DNA of 33,111 nucleotides from Candidatus Omnitrophota bacterium (lineage in GTDB: Bacteria; Omnitrophota; Gorgyraeia; Zapsychrales; Fredricksoniimonadaceae). Below, one piece after another: positions 8,859-17,077 of the stretch; the stretch's first letter is position 1; each line of letters starts with the position of its first letter. The DNA is taken from positions 1-33,111 of the forward strand of contig JADGCU010000011.1 of assembly GCA_015228785.1 (NCBI GenBank), written 5' to 3'. The translations under genes were made by a program, and so were the position numbers. The notes beneath the pieces were generated by a model. That model ran no database searches. It was not told the origin of the DNA and saw nothing but the letters and a program-made list of their open reading frames with translations.

Positions 8859-9284
8859 CTAGCAACCAGACCCATTCGTAACACAAATAGCATCCGCATC
8901 TGGTGTTTTTGTTACTGCACCATCCGCATCAGCTATTTCTACTGTTGCTTCAGCATCCAGCAATCCATAAACAACATAATAAGTTATACCATCAGTAGAA
9001 CGCGCGATTTCATAATCTAAAGTAGGAAGATACGCATTCTTCATGCCCGTTTCAATGATTTGTGGTCTGGCCGTTTCTAACGTTGCCACTGCATCAGGAT
9101 ACTCACCGATCTGGTTCTTGTAAGACTCAATAGCGGCCTGGATCGTCCTTAACTCTGCTCTCATCTTAAGAATGTTCGCTTCATCTTGCATACCCTTGAA
9201 ACGCGGGATAGCGATACCGATCAGGATCGCTATGACTGAGATCACAACCAGGATCTCAAGAATCGTAAAACCTTTGTTTTTCAT
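8859..9284 (-). CDS. Type IV pilin, candidate major pilin
   Basis: 'MKNKG/FTILEILVVISVIAILIGIAIPRFKGMQDEANILKMRAELRTIQAAIESYKNQ...'; canonical Gly -1, Glu5, Pro22. Confidence 0.9.
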   Translation of the reverse strand: MKNKGFTILEILVVISVIAILIGIAIPRFKGMQDEANILKMRAELRTIQAAIESYKNQIGEYPDAVATLETARPQIIETGMKNAYLPTLDYEIARSTDGITYYVVYGLLDAEATVEIADADGAVTKTPDADAICVTNGSGC

Positions 9285-9322
9285 ACTTTGTCTCCTTTTA
9301 TTCGTTTTTTCATTCCATTTTA

Positions 9323-9331
9323 ATTATACCA
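9323..9331 (-). promoter_or_regulatory. Extended -10 promoter element (TGGTATAAT) upstream of the candidate major pilin
   Basis: Minus strand reads TTAATGTGTGGTATAATTAAAATGG, about 35 nt upstream of the SD of the 9284 gene. Confidence 0.55.
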
Positions 9332-9349
9332 CACATTAAGTCTCTCTGA

Positions 9350-10585
9350 CTAACGGTGGATCGTCTTGATCATGTCAAACATCGGCAAAAGAACACTGGC
9401 CAAAATGCCTCCTACGCAAACACCTAAAATACTAATAAAAGCAGGTTCAATATATACTAGCAGACCTTTGATAGCATATTCAACCTTATTCTCATAAAAA
9501 TCAGCAGCCTTATTAAGCATGGGTCCTATCTTACCTGTCTCTTCCCCGACAGAAAGCATATACACCACATCCGCGGGAAACTCTTTATGTTTTTTAAGAG
9601 GACCGCTTAATCCCTCACCTTTCTCGGCGCTGTCTCGTACCTCCTGAACAATTTCTGAAAAAAGGCTATTATCAATAACTTCCTTTAAAATAGTGAGCGC
9701 CTGTAAAAGCGGAACACCGGCATTCAATAACGCCCCCATCGTTCGCGTAAAACGCGCCACCAAAACATTGCATCCCAAGCGACCAAACACCGGAACTCTT
9801 AAAATAAACCTTTGCCACTTATCGCGAACTTTAGGGATCTCAAATAAATACCTGACCAAAAAAAACAAAGCGACCAGTCCCCCAATAAAAAACAGCCAAT
9901 AATGCCTCAGCCATACTCCCACGCCATTAAGCATCCTCGTAGGTAATGGTAATACAATTCCCGCCTTCTCAAAGATCTTCACAAATTGTGGCATGACAAA
10001 AGTAATGATCAAAAGAATAACACCAACCCCTGCCACGATCAGAATCATTGGATAAATTAAGGCACCATGAATCTTTTGCCTGAGATCATCCTGTTTTTCA
10101 AGGAACACGGCCAGCGTCTTTAAAACATCGTCCATGGTACCAGATATTTCACCAACCCGCACCATGTTGATAAAGAATTTTGAAAAGACCCTAGGGAAAT
10201 TCTCAAGTGCACTCGACAACGATGACCCCTCAGAAACCATCCTGGCGACACGCCGTACAACTTCCCCCAAATAAGGATTTTCAAGCTGCCCAGAAATAAC
10301 ATTCAAAGCGCCCATCAATGTGATACCGGCACTGATCATGCTGGAAAGATTTATACAAAGAGCTAAAAGATCCTCTGTCTTAACAGGTCTTACCGCAATT
10401 TGCGGAGTCTTGACAACTTTCTCAATCTTAACCTTAGTAGATCCGCCCCGATCAATTTTAACAGGTGTACATTGAAGCTGGCGTAACTGGCCGATCACAT
10501 CCTGCTCGGATTCGGCCATCAAACTACCTGTTACGACCTGCCCCGTATTGTTTCTGGCCTTATAAGAATACTCAACAAATGGAAT
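9350..10585 (-). CDS. PilC/GspF inner-membrane platform protein, probable ATT start at 10585
   Basis: GspF domains ('MISAGITLMGALNVISGQLENPYLGEVVRRVARMVSEGSSLSSALE', 'VPLLQALTILKEVIDN', 'SVGEETGKIGPML'). The listed ATG (10522) lacks the conserved N-terminus; 21 further in-frame codons read (M)PFVEYSYKARNNTGQVVTGSL. Confidence 0.9.
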   Translation of the reverse strand: MPFVEYSYKARNNTGQVVTGSLMAESEQDVIGQLRQLQCTPVKIDRGGSTKVKIEKVVKTPQIAVRPVKTEDLLALCINLSSMISAGITLMGALNVISGQLENPYLGEVVRRVARMVSEGSSLSSALENFPRVFSKFFINMVRVGEISGTMDDVLKTLAVFLEKQDDLRQKIHGALIYPMILIVAGVGVILLIITFVMPQFVKIFEKAGIVLPLPTRMLNGVGVWLRHYWLFFIGGLVALFFLVRYLFEIPKVRDKWQRFILRVPVFGRLGCNVLVARFTRTMGALLNAGVPLLQALTILKEVIDNSLFSEIVQEVRDSAEKGEGLSGPLKKHKEFPADVVYMLSVGEETGKIGPMLNKAADFYENKVEYAIKGLLVYIEPAFISILGVCVGGILASVLLPMFDMIKTIHR

Positions 10586-10598
10586 AGCTTAACTCCTC

Positions 10599-12218
10599 TT
10601 ATTCTTCCTGTGTAACACGAAAAACTTCCTCTTTTCCTGTCAACCCCTCAGCCACTTTCTCCATACCGCAATCCCGCAGGCTCTTCATGCCATGAGAAAC
10701 GGCCGCACGATGGATCTCATCTGAAGAGGCCTTGCGTAAAATAAGCGAACGAATCTGCTCATTAAACACCAACATTTCATAGATACCCGTACGTCCCTTG
10801 TATCCGGTCGCAGAACAACTCTTACATCCTCGACCATCGCACGCCTTACAAAACAAACGAACCAAGCGCTGCGCAACAACCCCAATAATCGAAGATGACA
10901 ACAGAAACGGCTCCACGCCAATATCCAAAAGACGTGTAATAGCTCCTGCGGCATTATTAGTATGAAGCGTGGCCAAGACCAGGTGCCCCGTTAAGGCTGC
11001 CTGAATAGCAATCTGAGCTGTTTCCGCATCACGGATTTCCCCTACCATGATCACATCCGGATCCTGTCTCAGGATCGCTCGTAAACCACGGGCAAACGTA
11101 AGATCAACCTTAAGATCAACTTGTGTCTGACGGATGCCCGGCAGACGATATTCCACAGGGTCCTCGATCGTCACAATAGAGAGCTCTGGGGAATTAATCG
11201 TACTGACAGAAGAATATAACGTGGTCGTCTTCCCGCTTCCCGTCGGACCTGTAACCAGAATGATCCCATTAGGACGATCTAAAAGAGCACGGAATTTTGT
11301 CAGATTTTCATTGAGAAGACCAATCTGTTCAAGCCCCAAATTAATACTCCCCGTATCCAAAAGGCGCATCACCACATTCTCACCATAAACCGTCGGAAGA
11401 AAAGACACGCGAATATCAATTGGCCGGTTGGCTATCTCCATGCGAATGCGTCCGTCCTGAGGCTTGCGATGTTCCGCGATATCCAGGCTCGACATGATCT
11501 TGATACGTGAAATAATAGCCGCCCGAAACTGTTTCGGCGGTTGAGCCTGCTGATGAAGAACTCCATCAACACGAAAACGAATACTCAAGGTTCGCTCCTC
11601 AGGTTCGATATGAATATCAGAGGCCCCGTCATTAACGGCATTAGAGATCATCATGTTAACAAACTTGACGACCGGTGGCTCCTCCCCAATATCCTGTAAA
11701 CGATGAATCGCGATCTCTTCCCCTTCATTAACACCTAATTTACTATCATCCAGGGACTTGATCACATCCTGCATGTTCCCCCGAACCATATAATGATCAT
11801 CCAGGGCCTTCTTTATCTCATCTTCCGTCGATATCGCCGGTTCGATCACAAGCCCTGTCTTTAAAACCAACTCATCAACAGCATGGACATTAAACACATC
11901 CACCATGGCACATGTTAAATTATTAGCGATCCTCATCACGGGAACAACTGAATACTTGCGCGCTAAATCCTCAGGAATCAAATCCAGGACCTGGGGATCA
12001 ATCTTCTGGTTTCCCAACTCAATACGGGGAATACTGGCCTGCTCTGAAACAGTATCTGCCAACTGCTCCTGAGAAATAAAACCAAGTCGCGGCAATACCT
12101 TAAACAAGCTATCGCCCGTCTTCTTTTCCTCACTCCTGGCCTGTTCCAACTGCTCACGAGTGATAGTCCCCTTTTCAAAAAGGAGTTCCCCAACAGTTTT
12201 CTTGGCGTACTTATTCAT
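10599..12218 (-). CDS. PilB/GspE family assembly ATPase
   Basis: Walker A 'GPTGSGKTTTLYS', Asp boxes 'EDPVEYRLPGIRQTQVD', Walker B 'RQDPDVIMVGEIRD', tetracysteine 'CKACDGRGCKSC', MshEN-type N-terminus. Start MNKYAKK with SD GAGGA. Confidence 0.95.
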   Translation of the reverse strand: MNKYAKKTVGELLFEKGTITREQLEQARSEEKKTGDSLFKVLPRLGFISQEQLADTVSEQASIPRIELGNQKIDPQVLDLIPEDLARKYSVVPVMRIANNLTCAMVDVFNVHAVDELVLKTGLVIEPAISTEDEIKKALDDHYMVRGNMQDVIKSLDDSKLGVNEGEEIAIHRLQDIGEEPPVVKFVNMMISNAVNDGASDIHIEPEERTLSIRFRVDGVLHQQAQPPKQFRAAIISRIKIMSSLDIAEHRKPQDGRIRMEIANRPIDIRVSFLPTVYGENVVMRLLDTGSINLGLEQIGLLNENLTKFRALLDRPNGIILVTGPTGSGKTTTLYSSVSTINSPELSIVTIEDPVEYRLPGIRQTQVDLKVDLTFARGLRAILRQDPDVIMVGEIRDAETAQIAIQAALTGHLVLATLHTNNAAGAITRLLDIGVEPFLLSSSIIGVVAQRLVRLFCKACDGRGCKSCSATGYKGRTGIYEMLVFNEQIRSLILRKASSDEIHRAAVSHGMKSLRDCGMEKVAEGLTGKEEVFRVTQEE

Positions 12219-12247
12219 GCTGTTCCTCAACCATCATCATCAAAAAA

Positions 12248-12634
12248 CTACCCCTGCCCTAATAATACTTTAATCTTTGCTAATATCGCTTCCGTATTCA
12301 ACGGCTTATTCATGAAAGCTGAAATCCCTACCTGCTCACTCAGCCTCTGGTCCGCCTTGTCCGCACTGGCCGTCAACATAATGACAGGGATCTTAGAAAA
12401 ACGCGTATCCACTTTAAGAAGACCAGCCGTCTTAATCCCGTCCATCTTGGGCATCATCTGATCCATAATAATCAAATCAGGAATGTTTTTTTTAACAAGG
12501 GATAACGCCTCATAGCCATTGGTCGCCTCAAACACCTCAAATCCATCCTTCTGAAGACACGACCTCAAAATAAGGATACTCGACGGCTCATCATCAACTA
12601 TAAGAATCTTCTTTTTTATACCTTCTGCTGACAT
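12248..12634 (-). CDS. Single-domain response regulator receiver (CheY-like)
   Basis: 'KKILIVDDEPSS', phosphoacceptor 'LIIMDQMMPKMDG', 'PVIMLTASADKAD', 'MNKPLN'. No output domain. Confidence 0.92.
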   Translation of the reverse strand: MSAEGIKKKILIVDDEPSSILILRSCLQKDGFEVFEATNGYEALSLVKKNIPDLIIMDQMMPKMDGIKTAGLLKVDTRFSKIPVIMLTASADKADQRLSEQVGISAFMNKPLNTEAILAKIKVLLGQG

Positions 12635-12655
12635 AAATAAAATCCTCGTTGAAGT

Positions 12656-14449
12656 CTATTTCTTAAGAACTTTGACAGGGGGATCTTCTCTAATAATAAA
12701 TGCTTCCTTGGGGCATCCACGAACCAAAGCCTGGGCTGCGTCAATGTAAGAACTTTGCGGGAACCTGTCTTGCAGTTGGGCCAAGGCTTCCTGAGCTGCC
12801 CCACATTTACCAAAATCTTTCACATAAAGATTCGCGATCTTGAATAAACAGTAGTCGCTTTTTCCAGATAAAGGAAACTCTTTCAAAATAGTTTTATAGG
12901 TCTTTAACAACTCTAATTTTAAATAAAGATTATCTGATTTCTTTATATCCGCATTACTCTCAAGGTCGCTGACATAGGATAAAAGACCTGTTAGCATCTC
13001 GGAATCAGGAGAAACAGCTGCCTGATCAATACGAACTTCATTAGGCATATCGGACTTGACTATTTTTCCATTGGAAACTTCTGGGACCTGAAAGGCCGCT
13101 TCCTGCCCTGGAGAACGAATAATATGAGGCGTAATAAACACCATCAACTCAGACTTGACATCATTAGACACATGCTGCTTAAAGAACCATCCCAAAATAG
13201 GAATAGACCTTAACAGAGGAACTCCGTCCTGAGACGCTGTGTTCACATTGCTAATAAGACCCCCTATCACAATCGTCTCATTGTCCCTGACCCGGATCGT
13301 CGCATCCGCCTCGCGAGTCGAAACAACAGGACCATCCGTTGAAGGCGTTGCGGAAGAAACTTCCGGATGAACCTTCATCGTGATCCATCCATCAGGTGAG
13401 ATCATGGGTGTTACCTTGAGCGTCGTTCCCACATCTATGAACTTGACACTCTGGGTAGTCGTTGTATTTGTCACGGTAGATTCTTTGTAAGGATATTTGT
13501 TTCCAATAATAATCCGCGCCTCTTGACCGTTAAGGGTCGCAATAGACGGGGCCGCCAAAACGCGTGCCCTTTGCTGCTGAACAAGCATGTTGATGGTCAT
13601 ATCTGTATCAATAAACTTCTTAAAACGGGGAATCAACTGGAGTACCCCCCCCGCTGAACCCGATCCGGTAATTGTCGTCGTCGTATTTGTATCCGTAGTG
13701 GCGGTGCTTCCCCCGCTCGTTATCGTTGCCGAAGCAAGGTCACTTCCCGTTGGACTATATGTCGCGTTCAAGACCGTCCCGATATTCTGGGCATCTGTTG
13801 TGTTCATATCCACAAGCTTAGCCTCAATCAGGACCTGCATAGGCGGCTGATCGATCCCCTTGACCATCTCCTTAACATCCTTAATGATCTCAGGGACATC
13901 CGTCACGATAAGAGTATTTGTCGCATCATTGATCTGAAGCGCTCCCCGTTTTGAAATCATCCTGGTCAAGAGACCCTGAGCATCCTTGGCCAACATAAAA
14001 CTTAACGGAATAAACTCCGTAACAAGATCGACATCCGATTGAGGAACGATATAAACTATATTATCCCTTCGGGAAAACCCATACCCATTCACGCGAAGAA
14101 TAGCATTTAACGCATCATCAAGAGAAATATCCTTTAACTGAGCAGTCACCTTCCCTTTTATATCTGTAGCAAGAATAAGATTAAGGTCATATGACGCTGC
14201 TATCGCCTTAAGAACAGTAGGCAAATCAGCGTCAATATAATCAAAAGAAAGAAGGTCCTTAACTGTAGTTTTATTCTCAGAAGCCGCTTTCGCAGAAAGT
14301 TGCCTCACGCCCAAAGGAGTTTTTGTTTCTTGGGCCTTCTGTTTTGATGCGGGTTGAGGTTTCGGTTTTGCAGCCCAAATCGGCGTCTGACTAAACATAA
14401 AAACAGTACACATCAGAATAAGACAACAACGGTCTAAAACACGCATCAA
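12656..14449 (-). CDS. Secretin (PilQ/GspD family) with C-terminal TPR-like extension
   Basis: STN/N0 'LLSFDYIDADLPTVLKAIAASYDLNLILATDIKGKVTAQLKDISLDDALNAILRVNGYGF'; secretin core 'VPLLRSIPILGWFFKQHVSNDVKSELMVFITPHII'; C-terminal 'YKTILKEFPLSGKSDYCLFKIANLYV...ALAQLQDRFPQSSYIDAA'. Confidence 0.92.
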   Translation of the reverse strand: MMRVLDRCCLILMCTVFMFSQTPIWAAKPKPQPASKQKAQETKTPLGVRQLSAKAASENKTTVKDLLSFDYIDADLPTVLKAIAASYDLNLILATDIKGKVTAQLKDISLDDALNAILRVNGYGFSRRDNIVYIVPQSDVDLVTEFIPLSFMLAKDAQGLLTRMISKRGALQINDATNTLIVTDVPEIIKDVKEMVKGIDQPPMQVLIEAKLVDMNTTDAQNIGTVLNATYSPTGSDLASATITSGGSTATTDTNTTTTITGSGSAGGVLQLIPRFKKFIDTDMTINMLVQQQRARVLAAPSIATLNGQEARIIIGNKYPYKESTVTNTTTTQSVKFIDVGTTLKVTPMISPDGWITMKVHPEVSSATPSTDGPVVSTREADATIRVRDNETIVIGGLISNVNTASQDGVPLLRSIPILGWFFKQHVSNDVKSELMVFITPHIIRSPGQEAAFQVPEVSNGKIVKSDMPNEVRIDQAAVSPDSEMLTGLLSYVSDLESNADIKKSDNLYLKLELLKTYKTILKEFPLSGKSDYCLFKIANLYVKDFGKCGAAQEALAQLQDRFPQSSYIDAAQALVRGCPKEAFIIREDPPVKVLKK

Positions 14450-14600
14450 TAGGCACCCTTCCTGTTCATAGTCTTATGCTCACCACTTGATACATTCTGA
14501 AGAAACCCGTTGATAAAATTACCCTTTACAAAACATTTTAATCTAATACGGAAGCTTAACAATAAAAATATGAAATATTTACCCTCTCAACAATAGATCA

Positions 14601-14619
14601 AAGAAACACCCCGTTTCTT
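14601..14619 (-). terminator. Hairpin downstream of the ABC exporter (possible terminator)
   Basis: Minus strand AAGAAAC-GGGGT-GTTTCTT, 7-bp perfect stem, followed by a T-rich but imperfect tract, just after the 14631 stop. Confidence 0.45.
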
Positions 14620-14630
14620 CTGATAACAAT

Positions 14631-16469
14631 CTAAAGCTTCTGAGCCTCCCATTGTTTATAAAAAGCCCCCTTTTTATCAATCAGTTCCTGTAAGGTGCCA
14701 GATTCCACGACCTTCCCTTTATCCAAGTAAATAATTTTATCTGCCTTTTTAATCGTTGAGATCCTGTGCGCAATAATGATCAGCGTCTTTTCCCGGCCAA
14801 CCTCCAACACAAAATCATTGATCCGCGCCTCTGTGGAAGAATCCAAAGCGCTGGTCGCTTCATCCATGATCAAAATTTCAGGATCTTTAATGATCGCACG
14901 CGCAATAGACAACCGCTGACGCTCTCCCCCTGAAAGCCGCGATCCTCTCTCCCCAACCGAAGTATCATATTTGTTAGGCATCTTATCAATAAAGTCGTGA
15001 ACATGAACTCGCATCCCAATCTCCTGAAAAAACTCATCAGACACTTCCGAGGAGGTTCCATAGAGAATATTATTACGAACTGTATCATTAAACAAAAGAA
15101 CTTCCTGACTCACAAAAGCCATGTATTTTCTAAGCGTCGCCACATCATATTCACGGATATCCTGACCATCAACAAAAATAGATCCTTGCGGACAATCATA
15201 AAACCTCAAAAGTAAATTAACCAACGTGCTCTTTCCAGAACCAGAGGGGCCAACAATCGCCAAAATAGAGCGCTTATCTATCGAAAAACTCACTCTGTCC
15301 AAAACCAGAGGTTGATTAGCCGCATATCGAAAAGAAAGGCCCTTGATTTCGATCCCCTTCGTTAAACCTGTAAATTTCTCTTGTCCCCCTGGCACAACCA
15401 CAGATCCATCCTGCTGAAGAACATGCTCAATATCACGCAACGCCGCAGCCGCACTCGCTGATTTAAGTTTAAAATTGCTAAACGCGCTGATTCCCGGAAT
15501 AACCCGCATCGCCAAATAAAGAAAGACTATCATCTGCGACGAATTTTGAACATGCTCTACACGCATAAAAAACGCCAAACCAATAGCAACACATAAAATA
15601 CCCGTCATGGTTCCCACATCTTCGACCGGTCTGGCAAGGGCCATCATTCTTTGTACCTTAAACGACTCCCCAATCTCCTGTTCACTGACAGCGGAAAAAT
15701 TAGCGATCTCCTGCCTCTCCTTAGAAAAGCCTTTAATCACAGGCATACAGTAAAGCATATTAAAAATCTTCTCATTCAGACTTTTCTGAACACGATCATG
15801 TTCTTGAGACAAATTCCGAATCTTCTGAATAATCCTGCGGGTCAGAAGACTTATCAAAGGAAACGCCACTGCCGTAACAAGGGTCAGCTTCCATGAGATT
15901 GTCACCATCACCAAAACACAAACGAGCACCAACAAAGACTGCGAGATGAGAGCCTGGAACAACCCAAATTGAGATTCAATAAGATTTGTCGACTTGGCAA
16001 GAACGGATTGTAAATAAGAAATAGTATTCTGATCATAAAACTTTTTCCCATATCCTAAACATTTCTCAATAAGCATTTGTCTCACATTCACGGTCGCAAT
16101 GCGCGCCTGAATCTGAGTAGACAAAGAAGCCAAATATTGAAATATGTTCTTAGCGATCGTCACTGCATAAATCCAAACGACAAGCAAAACAAAAAGACTT
16201 GAGGATGTGCTAAAAGTATTTGGAAGTTTCCGCACAAAAAAAGAAAGTCCCCACAAATTTTGAACATATGAGAAATCGCCACTGATAAGGCCACGTACTA
16301 AAGGAAAAAGAAGTCGAAAAACATACAACGCAGAAAGGCTGAATAATAAAGAAAAGAGAATAGATAAAGCAAAATACCACATGTTCACCCTTCCCATCTT
16401 TAAGAAAGAAAGAAGCTTCCACGTGTTTTCAAAGACCCCCACCTTGGACGGCGAATCAACATGAGCCAT
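14631..16469 (-). CDS. ABC exporter, fused TM and ATPase (MsbA-like)
   Basis: Walker A 'GPSGSGKST', signature 'LSGGERQRLSIARAI', Walker B 'ILIMDEATSALD', N-terminal multi-TM domain. Confidence 0.88.
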   Translation of the reverse strand: MAHVDSPSKVGVFENTWKLLSFLKMGRVNMWYFALSILFSLLFSLSALYVFRLLFPLVRGLISGDFSYVQNLWGLSFFVRKLPNTFSTSSSLFVLLVVWIYAVTIAKNIFQYLASLSTQIQARIATVNVRQMLIEKCLGYGKKFYDQNTISYLQSVLAKSTNLIESQFGLFQALISQSLLVLVCVLVMVTISWKLTLVTAVAFPLISLLTRRIIQKIRNLSQEHDRVQKSLNEKIFNMLYCMPVIKGFSKERQEIANFSAVSEQEIGESFKVQRMMALARPVEDVGTMTGILCVAIGLAFFMRVEHVQNSSQMIVFLYLAMRVIPGISAFSNFKLKSASAAAALRDIEHVLQQDGSVVVPGGQEKFTGLTKGIEIKGLSFRYAANQPLVLDRVSFSIDKRSILAIVGPSGSGKSTLVNLLLRFYDCPQGSIFVDGQDIREYDVATLRKYMAFVSQEVLLFNDTVRNNILYGTSSEVSDEFFQEIGMRVHVHDFIDKMPNKYDTSVGERGSRLSGGERQRLSIARAIIKDPEILIMDEATSALDSSTEARINDFVLEVGREKTLIIIAHRISTIKKADKIIYLDKGKVVESGTLQELIDKKGAFYKQWEAQKL

Positions 16470-16608
16470 ATTGACCTATTATGAAAAGAGTTATAAATGG
16501 GAACATAATGAATGTGCCGCTTATATTTTTATCAAAATATTAGACGACTACAAGAATTATTCAATAATAATATTGTGGAGGTGATAGCCGAAACAACAAT
16601 GAAGAGAA

Positions 16609-17064
16609 TTATTCCGTAGAAACAACCTTGGCATGATCGATCGCCCCCTTCATGGTATGCCATGCGAGAATGGCACATTTAACACGACTGGGGTATTTCC
16701 AAATACCAGAAAAGACAGTAAGCTTCCCCAAATGATGAATATCTTTTTCAGGATCGAGCTCTTTAGTCACAAGCCGGCGAAATTCATCGAACAGAACCTT
16801 GGCCTCATCAACGGTCTTCCCCTTCAAGCCTGCGGTCATCATAGAAGCCGAGGCCTTGGAAATCGCGCAGCCATCTCCCAAGAAAGAAACATCCCCAATA
16901 ACACCCTCAGCGCTAACCTGAAGATAAACAGTCAAGTGATCTCCACAAAGCGGATTATACCCTTCCGCCTCATGAGAGCACGGCTCCAGCTTCATGAAGT
17001 TACGAGGCTTCTTGTTATGTTCCAGGATCACCTGCTGATAAAGTTCATCATTATGAATAGACAT
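16609..17064 (-). CDS. sufU: SufU (IscU-like Fe-S scaffold / SufS partner)
   Basis: 'YNPLCGDHLTVYLQ', 'GDGCAISKASASMM', 'RVKCAILAWHTM'; downstream of sufS. Confidence 0.92.
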   Translation of the reverse strand: MSIHNDELYQQVILEHNKKPRNFMKLEPCSHEAEGYNPLCGDHLTVYLQVSAEGVIGDVSFLGDGCAISKASASMMTAGLKGKTVDEAKVLFDEFRRLVTKELDPEKDIHHLGKLTVFSGIWKYPSRVKCAILAWHTMKGAIDHAKVVSTE

Positions 17065-17077
17065 ACGCTATAAGCCT

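Noticed and set aside
16633-17073. 146-aa + strand ORF
   Set aside because: Antisense to sufU, which is clearly coding.
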